Assembly (NCBI GenBank): GCA_051453625.1
Contig: JBOZIK010000001.1
Location: 57,641,892 to 57,696,716 of the forward strand
Direction of reading: 5' to 3'
Length of the DNA stretch: 54,825 nt
Source: Welwitschia mirabilis
Lineage: Eukaryota > Gnetophyta > Gnetopsida > Welwitschiales
A model generated the notes under the pieces. That model made no database searches, was not told where the DNA came from, and saw only the letters and a list, made by a program, of their open reading frames with translations. The position numbers and the translations under genes were made by a program. Positions 23,239 through 34,679 of this stretch are shown piece by piece (position 1 is the first letter of the stretch; each line of letters starts with the position of its first letter).

Positions 23239-24754
23239 ACTACCCACTAGCAATAATGCCATGATGTACTATCACAAGCATACTAGAGCAAATTTTCTCA
23301 AGAGGGGCCTTTAGTAATATGATATGATAGTTGTGGAAACTATACTAGAGGATTAGTTAGCCATGATCTAGCTTCAACTTGTGGGGTTTTTATTCTCTTG
23401 GAAGTGGTTGCACTTCCCTCATCATGATGAGCAGTGTTATTCAACACCCTATTAACTTAAAAACTTACATCACTCCAAGGCATAGACTTTGTGAGCATAT
23501 GAGTATATTAACCATTGGATGATATATTATTAAGTATTATGGTTATTACAATGGAAGAGGGANNNNNNNNNNNNNNNNNNNNNNNNNNNNNNNNNNNNNN
23601 NNNNNNNNNNNNNNNNNNNNNNNNNNNNNNNNNNNNNNNNNNNNNNNNNNNNNNNNNNNNNNNNNNNNNNNNNNNNNNNNNNNNNNNNNNNNNNNNNNNN
23701 NNNNNNNNNNNNNNNNNNNNNNNNNNNNNNNNNNNNNNNNNNNNNNNNNNNNNNNNNNNNNNNNNNNNNNNNNNNNNNNNNNNNNNNNNNNNNNNNNNNN
23801 NNNNNNNNNNNNNNNNNNNNNNNNNNNNNNNNNNNNNNNNNNNNNNNNNNNNNNNNNNNNNNNNNNNNNNNNNNNNNNNNNNNNNNNNNNNNNNNNNNNN
23901 NNNNNNNNNNNNNNNNNNNNNNNNNNNNNNNNNNNNNNNNNNNNNNNNNNNNNNNNNNNNNNNNNNNNNNNNNNNNNNNNNNNNNNNNNNNNNNNNNNNN
24001 NNNNNNNNNNNNNNNNNNNNNNNNNNNNNNNNNNNNNNNNNNNNNNNNNNNNNNNNNNNNNNNNNNNNNNNNNNNNNNNNNNNNNNNNNNNNNNNNNNNN
24101 NNNNNNNNNNNNNNNNNNNNNNNNNNNNNNNNNNNNNNNNNNNNNNNNNNNNNNNNNNNNNNNNNNNNNNNNNNNNNNNNNNNNNNNNNNNNNNNNNNNN
24201 NNNNNNNNNNNNNNNNNNNNNNNNNNNNNNNNNNNNNNNNNNNNNNNNNNNNNNNNNNNNNNNNNNNNNNNNNNNNNNNNNNNNNNNNNNNNNNNNNNNN
24301 NNNNNNNNNNNNNNNNNNNNNNNNNNNNNNNNNNNNNNNNNNNNNNNNNNNNNNNNNNNNNNNNNNNNNNNNNNNNNNNNNNNNNNNNNNTTTATATCAA
24401 GTAGATTTATAACCTTTACGAAAATGTTTTCTTAGGATAGAATATAGAATAAATAATTAATTTTATTCATGTTCTATTTTGTCCATTTTAATTTTTATCT
24501 TATCTTATTTTATTAGTTTGAAGGGGGAGTAGAAACATATATTACATGATTTGTAGACCAAAAATTTTTACTTGACATAAATATATGCGATAATTTTGAA
24601 TAACTTCTTGCTAGTATACATCTATTTCACTTTTGATTTTAAATAGATTTAATGTATTTCACATGTTATACTTAAAAATTAATGCTAATGCTATACACAT
24701 GCTTTGAATTTCTTTTTCTTTTCTTGTTCATTTTGTCAATTGGATCATGACTTG
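22760..24754 (+). repeat. Athila post-pol copy A (plus orientation), with large gap
   Basis: Homologous from about 22910 onward to copy B at 24855-26400, as a direct tandem. It contains a (GA)n microsatellite at 23181-23234 with no counterpart of that length in copy B. It also holds the conserved post-pol block at about 23255-23380 in inverse orientation to 14690. A run of 828 N fills 23563-24390. At 24517-24530 (ttgaagggggagtag) it lacks a 391-bp segment found in copy B. An apparent 306-residue open frame over the N run is an artefact. No coding frame is recognisable. Confidence 0.65.
23181..23234. repeat. (GA)n microsatellite
   Basis: About 27 GA units with one C interruption near the start. 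Present in post-pol copy A but not in copy B. Confidence 0.9.
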
Positions 24755-24854
24755 NNNNNNNNNNNNNNNNNNNNNNNNNNNNNNNNNNNNNNNNNNNNNN
24801 NNNNNNNNNNNNNNNNNNNNNNNNNNNNNNNNNNNNNNNNNNNNNNNNNNNNNN

Positions 24855-26402
24855 ACTTGATCATCTTTAACTTGATTTATGTTTAACTTTCATAGGTGTT
24901 ACCATGACTAAGTAATTATTTACTTTGGGTTTTAATGTGATAAAGATTATATTTAGCCAATCTTAAGATATTCCAATGTCTGCAATTAATATTCTTATTT
25001 ATTTTATTACAAGTATCAATTATGTTAATCCAATGGTTATTTTTAATTATATTTGTTATTATGTCATCATTCTAATGGTTAATCGCTACTTTCAAAAATT
25101 GGATTTTAAGCCAATGAAAAAGAACCAAAAAGTGAAAAGCAAAATGGAAATATAAAGGAAGGAGGGAAAAAGGACCACCATCATGTAATTATACCATAAT
25201 GTACTACCACAAGTGTAATGAAGAAAATTTTTTCGAGAGGAGCCTTTGGCAATACGATATGGTAGTTATGAGAACTCCATTAGAGGATTAGTTGGTTATG
25301 ATCTAGCTTTGGCTTGTGGGTCCTTATTCTCTTGGTAGTGGTTACACTCCCCTCATCATGATGAACAGTGTTATTCAATACCTCATTAGCTTAAAAACTC
25401 CCATCACTCCAAGGCATAGACTTCATGAACATATGAGTATATTAATCATTGGATAATATATTATCAAAGTACTATGGTTTCTATAGCTGAAGAGGGATTG
25501 AATTATAGTCCAAACATGACTTGATACTTGTAAAAATAACCATTAGACATTGTTATCATCACTACCATTTCAAATGGTACTCTATATATTTTTACATTAA
25601 ATCATGCATTTCTATAACAAGTAGCTTTATAACCTTTACCAAGAAGTTTTGCTAGGTTGGAATTTAAGGTAAAAAGTTAATCTTCTTCATGTCCTATCTT
25701 GTCCATTTTTGTTTTTGTCTTATCTTAGTTTGTTGATTTGTTTTCTTGAAGTTTTTTTCCTTACTTTTTTTCAAAATAATACTTAGGACTTCATCATTTT
25801 CTAGTCTACTTATTACATTTTTCATCACTTGACTATTTTGCATAAAATCCAATTTAGCTCCACCTTGACCATCCTTTAAGCATGATAGCATTGATGCTCT
25901 CTCTTTCAACCATTTCCTTAATAGTCTTTCTTTATTATGACCTCTCATATCAGTTAACCTTGCAATCATGAGCTATTACTCTAGTTGCTCATTTTTTTAT
26001 GCTCCAAAAACATGCTTTGACAGATTCTAATCCATGGCTATCTTGAATTTCCATATAGGGTGATTTTTCACACCTAGATCAATTTCTTCTCCTTCTATTC
26101 ATGGTTTACATAGCTTAAGATGATTTGCACATTCATTAGAAGAGGTAAACACATATATTACATAATTTGTAGGCCAAAATTTTTCACTTGCCTTCACTTA
26201 AGATACAATACTGTTGAGTTAATTCTCATTAGTATACATTTGTTTCACTTATGATTTTTAATAGATTTGATGTATTTCACATTTTGTACTTAAAACTTAA
26301 TTTTGATGATATATACACGTTTTTAGTTTCCTTTTCTTTTCTCACTCATTTTATCAGTTTGACTCCTAACTTATTATCCACTTAGTTTATCAAGGACTAA
26401 TA
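24855..26402 (+). repeat. Athila post-pol copy B (plus orientation)
   Basis: Second tandem copy, entered from a 100-N gap (24755-24854). It includes the conserved block (about 25190-25330), the segment 25752-26142 missing from copy A, then sequence leading to a polypurine tract and LTR. The stretch before the tract (gtccttgataaactaagtgg on the minus strand) matches the same place in the 10.7-22.7 kb element, which confirms it is the 3' part of a plus-orientation Athila. Confidence 0.7.
25694..25969 (-). CDS. Unidentified 91-codon ORF, antisense to the Athila copy
   Basis: An intact frame starting MIARLTDMRGHNKERLLRKW. It contains RASMLSCLKDGQGGAKLDF and ends KIRQKQKWTR: a basic, hydrophilic protein, probably helical, without membrane segment or signal peptide. 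The same frame continues upstream to about 26110 through several stops (EIDLGVKNHPIWKFKIAMD; NLSKHVFGA), so the open part is likely the end of a longer, broken coding region. It runs against the direction of the surrounding element; antisense ORFs are known in some gypsy lineages. Most of it lies in a segment absent from the sister copy. I do not recognise the family. It could be a captured gene fragment or an element-specific ORF. Confidence 0.4.
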   Translation of the reverse strand: MIARLTDMRGHNKERLLRKWLKERASMLSCLKDGQGGAKLDFMQNSQVMKNVISRLENDEVLSIILKKSKEKNFKKTNQQTKIRQKQKWTR

Positions 26403-26421
26403 AATGCTAGGTGAGGGGCTA
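26403..26421 (+). promoter_or_regulatory. Polypurine tract before Athila LTR
   Basis: aatgctaggtgaggggcta ends directly at the LTR and resembles the tract at 11216-11232. It marks the LTR at 26422 as a 3' LTR rather than a 5' or solo LTR. Confidence 0.7.
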
Positions 26422-27693
26422 TGTTGTGAAGCTAAGTTAACCCATTTAACACACTTGTAGAGCACATTTTTAGGCCTTATTGATAAGTTTTCAAGGGATA
26501 TATGTAAATCATGCAAAGATTTCATACAAGTCATCAAATTCATTAATTTCCAACATAACGACATATTTTTGCAAGATGATGGACTAAAGCACAATGATGA
26601 AGATGAAGTTAAGCAAGAAAAACTAGTTATTTACTATGTTGTTGGGATGATTCATGCAAAATAACTAGTGACCCTTATGTCGTTAGAACAATTAATGCAA
26701 AATGATATTCATCCAGTCTATCATTGGAACGACAACTATAAAATCACATTTAAAAAGATGCAAATGGATAGGATTTGATAGTCATCCACTATGTTGTCAG
26801 GATAACATCTAAGACAATAGTTAGCACAGGTTTGATGGTTGACATGTGTCAAGCATCAGTTAATAGTTAAAGTGGTCATTCATCATGTCATGGAGATAAC
26901 ATCAAGGATGATAAATAAAATAGTTTATAAAACTAATCCAATTATTATGAAATAATAGACCTTAATCATGTCTTTTCAATTCACACTCCTTAGTGACTGT
27001 TAACTATACATCCCAACTTATAAATAGACCTATTAGCCTCATTTTAAATCATCTTTTATTATCTAAATTTTTATTTTATTGTCTAAATTCTTATAATGAT
27101 TGGATATTATTAAAGATAAAGAGATCCATCCTACTTATGAGGAGGACTACCTTGATGTTAGGTAGTGAATCTTCCATTGAGGAATTGTTGTTGTAAGTGG
27201 ATATACTTTAATTTTATTAATAAAAATATTAATTGAATTAGAATTCTTTTCAAATGCTTTATTATTTATTCCTTATAACTTATCTTAATTGTAATGAAAG
27301 TGACATGAATTTGTAATTGATATAGGATATGAGGACCAATCTAAGTGATGTTAGAATGGAAATTTGATTAATTAATTACATTATAGTTTCATTTATTCCA
27401 CACTTTATTGCATTTCATTTTATTTCATTGCATTGCATTTCATTTTCATCCTTGAATTGTTTAATTTGATTTCCTATAAAGAAAAATTTAAAATATATTC
27501 TTCTTCTCTTTTTGAAATTAATTTCCCAAATTCTCTTTTAGAAGTCGTTTCCATGTGTACATGATTTGGGTTGATCCCACTATGCAAATGTGTATTGTAT
27601 GCAATTAGATATTATCTTTTTAGGTATTGAAAGTTAAAATTAATCTTTAGAATATTGGAATTAGAATTAGAAATACAAATACACATCACAACA
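26422..27693 (+). repeat. Athila 3' LTR, complete (1,272 bp)
   Basis: Starts TGTTGTGAAGC and ends CACATCACAACA. It is the reverse complement of the LTR at 835-1937, with clear matches at both ends and in the middle. A TATAAATA box is at 27019-27026. U3 has dyads with the form CATCCACTATGTTGTCAGGAT. The first bases after it (ttact) would be the target duplication. No primer site follows, consistent with a 3' LTR. Confidence 0.85.
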
Positions 27694-29315
27694 TTACTTA
27701 TATATAAATATTAAGGAATTATCAATTTCATTTTGCTAGGTTTATGTTCCTAAGTTGCTAAGAAAACGATAAAGCCTCTTTATGATGTGTAATGCATTTT
27801 TTAATTTTGTTTTCTTTACTTATTTTTATTCATTGGTAGGATTAGTTAAAATCTCATTCTTAAGTCATTAGTTTTTCTCTACCTCTTGATTGACTTCCTT
27901 TTTACTTCTAAGATGTATGGATTTGGTTTCTATAATGTGGATATTAGGTTCAAGGGTAATGGGAAGTTTTCCCTTTTAATTTTGATTAAGTGTAAAAATT
28001 ATGTGTGTGGTAGTTTAGTTAAAATGTTGCACATTTTGTTCTAATCTTTAAAGTATGGTGAGGTTTGTTACTTGATTTGTTATTATTAGCTATTGATTTG
28101 AGTTTCTAATTTCATGATCTTCTTGAGTATGTTTTTTAAGAAATTTAAAAATAAATTAATCATGGAAAGATGAGGAATAATGATTAAAAGATAAAGGATA
28201 ATAATTAGAAGATTATGCAGGATATGCATGTCTATATTGAATTTTATATGCTTAATTGCTATTATTGTCTTATTTGCATGAGAAATTTTGATAATTCCCA
28301 CATCCATGATTTTATGTATTTAAGTAAAGGTTATTTACTCTTTGATTTTACCAATTTTATCCTATAACATTAACTTTTGAATTAACTGCATCTTAGAACA
28401 TAGGAATGCAAGGATATTTAATGGTTTAATATATGTCTACATGGCATATGAAACACTTAGTTTTTACAATCATGAACCTAGGGTAAGTACTCAATGATTC
28501 TATCTTTCTTAAAGCTCATTCAATTTTTATGTTAACCTTAAAAGCTTTAGGAATCTTAAAGATAATGATGAATTTCATGGTATAAATATATATATAAGGC
28601 TTACTAAGATTTTTTTTAATTCTTTAATCTTCTAAAAATGACCTTCATAAATCTACAAATTCATCTGTTGCAAGTTCAACGAAACTTTCTATACACATCA
28701 TTTATACAAGTTACTTATGATTGAAGAAACGTTTGTTATTTAAAAAAACTTCTAATTCAAAACCATGTTAAGGCCATTTATGTAAGAGTTATTTTAATCT
28801 TTTAAATGTTTGAGAGAAGGTTTTATAGTATTTTTATTAAAATTTCTTTATATTTCTTCTAAGGTCATTGGTTTTATAACTTGAATAAAATTTATTAATG
28901 AAATATTAATTTAAGTCTTTTCAAGTTGTAGTAGACATGGGTTTTAATGTGTACAATCAAGACTTAGCTTTCTCTTTAAGAAGGAAAACAAGATTGACTA
29001 ATGCATGTAAAACATTGAAATTTTGTGGAATGATGATTGAAACACATTTAGGCTCTTTAAAGTATAGGTATGAATATTGATATTCTAAATCATGGAAATG
29101 AGGTAAAAGTTAAATCATAGCTAGCTTGCATGCAAAAGTAGAATGATATATGAAGGGATGCCTAAACATTGAGGTTACAAGTAGTCTTTAAGTATTTTTA
29201 TAGATTACCAGTTAAAAGAAAAATTAAAATAGAAATTGGATCAGTAGTAAGATTGATTATAGTAAAATAAAGAATTGTAATTTAATTAACTATTTTAATT
29301 TCTATTGTTAGGCTC
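27694..29315 (-). pseudogene. Athila gag remnant split by copia insertion
   Basis: On the minus strand, 28650-29110 encodes the gag capsid core: NVLHALVNLVFLLKEKAKS, then LYTLKPMSTTT, DLN-YFINKFYSSYKTNDLR, KTFSQTFKRLK and HKWP-HGFELEVFLNNKRFF. This is the KDKAKAWL...TTW..L...F..KFF pattern of gypsy gag. At 28090-28300 a linker reads CGNYQNFSCK then AYKIQYRHAYPA and SSNYYPLSFNHYSSSFHD. The N-terminal part of gag is cut off at 29316 by the copia LTR. 27694-28000 shows nothing readable. Confidence 0.75.
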
Positions 29316-30607
29316 TGTTGAGTTATAATTTGTCAAGTTGATGTCAAACTACTATTTTTTATTTTAGTAAACTGTGTTGTTTTCCTTGTAATAAATATTA
29401 ATCCTTACAGGTCAAAAGCTAAAATATTTTGTCACAAATCGTATCTAAACTTAATAAGTTTCATACCCTTAAAGGAGTCAACCAAATTCTTAAGGGGTCG
29501 AATGAACCTATATTAAGAAGTATTAAAGATAGATTACTAAGAAATCGATCAAATTCCTAAGGAGTTGACTAGACTTGAGTAATAGATTTTTTACATCTAA
29601 TCATCAAGGGGTATATCGAATTCCTAATAGGTTGACCAAACTTGGAGTGAAATGTTTTCATTTTTTGTCATCAAGGTGTTAACTAAACTTGAAAGAGGTC
29701 AACTAGACCTAGGCCATAAATGTTGTTTTATGCTATTCTTCTAGACATGGGATTGACTAAACCAAAATGTCATCAACTAGATGTGTAGTCGACCAGATCC
29801 CTAAGGAGTCAACCAAACATGAAGACATGAGAAACATAGGTCAATCAAAAGAATTTAAGGACAACTAACTTCAGTGATGGCACTTGATGGGGCTGACCAG
29901 ACATTTCAAGGGGTTGACTGGTTGTGATGGAAATAGGATTTTTCTAGTTATTTAACCTCCTATTCTTATTTGTTGGAGAATTTATTTCACTTATAAAACC
30001 ATAAAATATTTCTCTATATATTTGTTAGTCATCAAAATTATTGTATCACTCTTGAATATATTTTTTTATGAGATTTTTGACTACTCATTAGAATATCTTC
30101 TATTTAATAAAAGATGAATAAACATATTTTATGATCATTATTATTTGATCTATTATTTTACACTATACATATATGGATTGTGATATCATTTCAAGTAGTG
30201 TAGCAATATCATTGTTGTACTTTAGATCTAGTGTAATCTATGCATTACAGCATGCCATTATCTCCAAATAACATCCTCTCTAAAGGTTGAAACTGATCCT
30301 ATGAAAAGTCCTATTATAAAAGGTTACAAGTAAATCTAGAATACTTGGAAAGTGATTAATGAAGATCCAGATCAGGCTTAGGTAGAAGTTGATCACCGAG
30401 AGCAGAGTAGGAGGTTTCCTGAACTACTATAAATCACATGTCTATCTTCATTGGTATTTTGTACTTTCTATTATTTACTTTTAGATTATTTTTTATTTTT
30501 CATTTGCAAAAATATTTTAGTATTCAATTGTTGTGGAGATATCTTGTAAATTTATTTATTTATTTATAAATTGTATTCACCCCTCCTCCAAGGCTATAGA
30601 TCATTCA
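29316..30607 (+). repeat. Copia 5' LTR (1,292 bp)
   Basis: Begins TGTTGAGTTATAATTTGTC, the same as the 3' LTR start at 37199 but for one base, and ends ttca two bases before the primer site. The U3 (29460-29940) holds about six units of a diverged repeat with the core GGGTTGACCAGA. A TATA-like cttataaaacc lies near 29990, followed by an AT-rich R-U5. Confidence 0.85.
29460..29940 (+). repeat. GTYGACYAGA repeat array in copia U3
   Basis: Diverged units of about 60-90 bp. Each holds (G)GGTYGACYARA or its inverse with 'TCCTAAGG' nearby: ggagtcaaccaaattc, ggagttgactagactt, ggttgaccaaacttgg, gtcgaccagatcccta, ggctgaccagacattt and ggggttgactggttgt. GTCGAC is itself a palindrome. The same array is in the 3' LTR (37350-37870). 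Confidence 0.75.
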
Positions 30608-30609
30608 TT

Positions 30610-30621
30610 TAATATTAGAGC
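30610..30621 (+). promoter_or_regulatory. Primer binding site, tRNA-iMet type
   Basis: taatattagagc against TGGTATCAGAGC: three transitions. It is two bases from the LTR end. Confidence 0.8.
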
Positions 30622-30639
30622 TAGGTAGTGTTATTGGTA

Positions 30640-31885
30640 AATCCTAATAGGTCTAGACTCTTGAACTCAAAATATAAATAATCCTTTAGATGACTTTTTT
30701 ACTAGAAGGCTCATATGAGAATATGTCTTAGATCTTTAAATAAAGACATAGAAGAGGTAATCTACAATGGATACATTGTGTTCATACTATCCAAAATCGA
30801 TGTTAATGGAAACACCATGATGGTAGTAAAATCTCAAGATCAATGGACCCTCACTGATAAACCCAAGGCTACACTAGATGTTTGTGATCTTAATGTAATT
30901 TTTTATGTAGTGTGTAGATGAATTAAAAAGGATTGTGAATTCTAAACACACCAAAGAATCTTGAAATATTCTTGGAATAGCACACAAAGAAACATCTACT
31001 ATTAAGTAGATAAAACTATAGATACTTATTTCCAAGTTTGAAGACATTTGCATGGAAGAGGAGGAGATACTTCAATATTTCTTTTTTAAAATGATAGACA
31101 TGGTAAATTCTATGATAAGTCTAAGCAAAAAAATGAAGAAAGGGAAGGTTATTCAAAAAGTTTTAAGATATCTTCCAAAATGTTTTGAATCAAAAGTCAT
31201 AGACATTGAAGAAAGAAAGAACATTAATAAAATGGCACTTAAGAAATTGCAAGGTAATCTTCAAACTTATGAGTTAAAATTTACTAAAGATAAAAAGAAA
31301 AATCTTGCTTTAAAAAGTATGCAACAAAAATATAGATCTAAAAAATTAGATAAAGACCTTGATGATGATGAAGTTATTCTTTTAGCAAGGGGATTTAAAA
31401 AGTTCTTACACACAAGGAAGAAAGAAGGTAAACCTAGTAGAGGATCAAAAAGGAATCATTCCAAATTCAGAAAAGATTAAGAAAAAGGAAAGGAGATCCA
31501 GTGCTATGCCTATAAGAGTTATAGACATGTTGTAAATGAATATTCAAACAATAAAAAAGATTAGAGAAAATTACAAACATTATCATTCATTACTACATGG
31601 GATAATGTATATGAAAAAGATGATAGTAACTCAAGCCAAGAGTCAGATGAAGACAAAAGACTTTCTTTCATGGAAATAGTCCCTCCTATGGATAACATGC
31701 CTTACTCATTAGAACCCGATGATTTAGATCTTCTTGAAGAAGATCAAAATGATCTTAAAGACACTTGCCAAGATCCTTACTCAGAATGTAAAAAATTGGT
31801 GAAATTTATTAATAATTTAAATAAAATAGTAAAGGTTCTAACTGAGCAAAAGGAGGAGTTTAAGACAAAGTACATAATGATCTAA
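30640..31885 (+). pseudogene. SIRE-type gag of the 29-38 kb copia
   Basis: From 30715 the frame reads MRICLRSLNKDIEEVIYNGY, then KPKATLDVCDLNVIFYVVC. After a shift, 31052-31480 is a 142-codon open frame with VNSMISLSKKMKKGKVIQKV, LRYLPKCFESKVIDIEE and KKLQGNLQTYELKF, the conserved helical part of Sirevirus gag. The zinc knuckle at about 31500-31545 is decayed (CYAYKSYRHVVNEY: Cys2 and Cys4 are Tyr). 31670-31885 encodes an acidic then coiled-coil-like tail (LVKFINNLNKIVKVLTEQKE). Role: RNA packaging. Confidence 0.8.
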
Positions 31886-32594
31886 ACTAAAAAATCTAAA
31901 CTTACTCAAGATATAAAGAGACTATCTCATTTTGTAAGTAAATTTTCAAATAATTTAACTAAATTAAAATAGATTATTGGAATACAAAAATTGGCTCACA
32001 ATAAGAAAGTTATTGGATTCATCTCTCAAAGATCATGAAATTAGCTGAATCAAGTAACATGGCAAAACAATTATGTGTCAAAAATTACATGTCATTTTTA
32101 TGGTAAGTCAAGTTATTTTAAATTATGTTACAATGGTATAAATTTAATGCTCTTTTTAAATTCTATTAGTAATTCTCCTTTTAAATTTATTCCAAGGGAA
32201 TGTATATCACAATAGTCCAAAGAGGCTAAGTGTATAAGAGCTGATAATTTGAAAAGTCTTTTGATCTAAACAACTTTTAAGTTATTAAATGATACTAGTT
32301 AGCACTTGGATAGTGATTTCTATTGATACATGATAAATGATAAGTCATTATTCCAAGATCTGAATGACTTTGATGAAGAAGAAGTTACATTTTTGAAAAT
32401 ATCAAAGAAATTAAAAGCATTGATGGAAGTAACATGTCTAAGATTAATAAAGTTGTATATGTTAATGGCCTTACGCATAATTTACTTACTATTAGTAAAA
32501 TCTATGATAAAGGGCACAAAGTTATTTTTAATAGTAAAAAGTATGAAGTTAGACATGGAAAAATGAATGATGTACTTCTTAAGATAAATATAAT

Positions 32595-32726
32595 NNNNNN
32601 NNNNNNNNNNNNNNNNNNNNNNNNNNNNNNNNNNNNNNNNNNNNNNNNNNNNNNNNNNNNNNNNNNNNNNNNNNNNNNNNNNNNNNNNNNNNNNNNNNNN
32701 NNNNNNNNNNNNNNNNNNNNNNNNNN
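32595..32726. other. Assembly gap (132 N) in copia integrase
   Basis: Run of N between GAG-pre-INT and the INT zinc domain. Apparent long frames across it on either strand are artefacts. Confidence 0.95.
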
Positions 32727-33359
32727 TGTAAAAGGAATTCCCAAGATTAACATTAAAAAACATGAGCTTTGTAATGCATGTCAAAAATGGAAACAAGTTA
32801 GGATTTCTCATAAAATTAAAAAATCTAGTATCCACAACAATGCCTCTTAAATTTATTTATATGAACTTGGTGGGTCTAGCTCAAATAAAAACTCTAAGAG
32901 AAAAAAACATTATTTCTTAGCCATGGTTGTTGACTACTCTAGATTTACTTGGGTTTCTTTGTTTTTTTTTTTTTTTTGAAACAAACCTGAAACATATAAA
33001 AGTTGTGTTAAAATTTGCAATAAAATCCAAAATAAAAGAGATTACACTATCAAGAAAACAAAAAGTGATCATGGAGAAGAATTTGAAAACCATCTATTTA
33101 AAAAATAGAACATCAATTCTTAACCCTAAAAAATCCTCAATAAAATGGAATTACTGAGAGGAAGAACTGAATCCTTTAAAAAATAACTTAAATAATGTTA
33201 AATGATAAGGAGGTTCCTAAATCTTTTTGGGCTGAAGAAGTAAGCATTATTTGCTATATTATAAACATAATCTACCTAAGTCTAGGAATGGATAAAACTC
33301 CCTATGAACTTTGAAAAGGAATAAAACCAAATATTTCATATTTTTAAATCCTTATGAGT

Positions 33360-33419
33360 AAGTTATTTATATTAAAAGATAGAGAACACAAGTTATTTAT
33401 ATTAAAAGATAGAGAACAC
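33360..33419 (+). repeat. Perfect 30-bp tandem duplication
   Basis: Two identical 30-base units, each encoding KLFILKDREH in the linker after integrase. The duplication keeps the frame. The second unit continues into LSKFGVF as in the family. Confidence 0.9.
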
Positions 33420-33779
33420 TTAAGTAAATTTGGGGTATTTAACTAGAAGTAGATCTATGGATGTTTAATAAAAGAAGTCTAATAGTTTAAGAATCTATAA
33501 ATATGCAAGTAGATGATTTTAGCATAAGACTTTCTCCTTTGAATGATGAAGAAAACTTAACTTTAAGAACTACCACAATAAAAGAAGTATCAACTAAAAA
33601 GGAATAAGATCCAACACAAAAAGTTACTTTCAAAAAGTTTAAATAGCTAAAAGATAACCCTTTGAGGTCCATCATTAGAGATGTTACCTTAAAAATTTGA
33701 ATAACAAACTATCTTAAAAATTTTTGTTCTCACATTTATCATGTCTCTCAAATTAGATCTAAAAAGTTTGAATATGTAG

Positions 33780-34560
33780 AATCTCATGAAGAATGGATTA
33801 TGGCTATTCAAGATGAGCTCCAAAAATTCAAAAGAAATGATGTTTGGAAACTTATTAAAAGACCAAACTACTGAAATTTTATTAGAATAAAATGGATTTT
33901 CAAGAACAAGTGTGATAAACAAAATAATGTAACTAAGAACAAGCCAATACTAGTAACACAACATTACAACAAATTAAAGGAATAGATGTAGGTAACACTT
34001 TTGCTCCTATAGCTAGGCTAGAGAGTATTAAAATGTTTCTATCTTAGATAGCTTTTAAGAACATTAAAGGTTATCAAATGGATGTGAAAAGTGCCTTTCT
34101 AAATGGAACTCTTAATGAAGAAGTTTATGTGGAACGACCTCAAGGTTTTATAAATTCACACAAACTAAACCAGGTGTATAGACTCAAAAAGACCTTATAT
34201 AGATTAAACAAACCCTAAGGGAATGGTATGAAAAACTAGCTACATTTCTTAGTGAAAATGGCTTTACTCATAGAACTGTGGATAAAATGTTATTTGTTAA
34301 AAATCTAAAAAAGGCTTTATTATCATTTAAATTTATGTAAATGACATAATTTTTGGAGCATTAAATGAAGTTCTCTAAAAAGTATTCACTAGTGTTATGA
34401 CAACACATCTTGAAATAAGTATGCTTGGTGAAGTCTATATGTTTTTTGGTTTTTAAATCAAGTAAACAAAACTTGGAATTTTCATACCTTAATCTAAATA
34501 TGCAATGGATTTAATTAAATGATTTGTATTATAGAATGCAAAATCAACTGATACACCTAT
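33780..34560 (+). pseudogene. Copia reverse transcriptase, catalytic Asp lost
   Basis: Readable in few frames: EEWIMAIQDELQKFKRNDVW, IKWIFKNK, GIDVGNTFAPIARLESIKMF, KGYQMDVKSAFLNGTLNEEV and YVERPQGFINSHKLNQVYRL then KKTLYRLNKP. After a shift comes IYVNDIIFGALNE near 34335, where the family has YVDD. GAT has become AAT, a transition that removes a metal-binding Asp. The late block is decayed. RT makes the cDNA; this enzyme would be dead even if the frame were intact. Confidence 0.88.
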
Positions 34561-34679
34561 GTCAACTTCTTATAAGATTAGTTTTGATGAACATGGAAAA
34601 TTTGTAGATCAAAAAATTTATACAAGCATGATAGGAAGCCTATCATATCTAACTACAAGTAGACTTGATATAATATTTA

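Larger units (their letters stand above)
32295..33480 (+). pseudogene. Copia protease and integrase (gap inside)
   Basis: PR: HLDSDFY then YMINDKSLFQDLNDFDEE (32299-32390). The catalytic Asp is kept but DSG has become DSD. GAG-pre-INT: 32434-32560 (VVYVNGLTHNLLTISKIYDK). After 132 N: VKGIPKINIKKHELCNACQK with the CX2C of the INT zinc domain. Core: HYFLAMVVDYSRFTWVSLF (Asp kept) and SDHGEEFENHLF (Asp kept), then shifts. The post-INT linker contains a perfect tandem repeat of 30 bases (33360-33419). A T-tract at 32953-32976 disrupts the frame. Confidence 0.85.

Noticed and set aside
23515-24435. A 306-residue open frame
   Set aside because: Almost all of it is the 828-N gap; only the two ends are sequence.
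32434-32850. Long frames on both strands near 32.5-32.8 kb
   Set aside because: They are bridged by 132 N. The + strand parts are copia integrase pieces; the minus-strand ones are complements.
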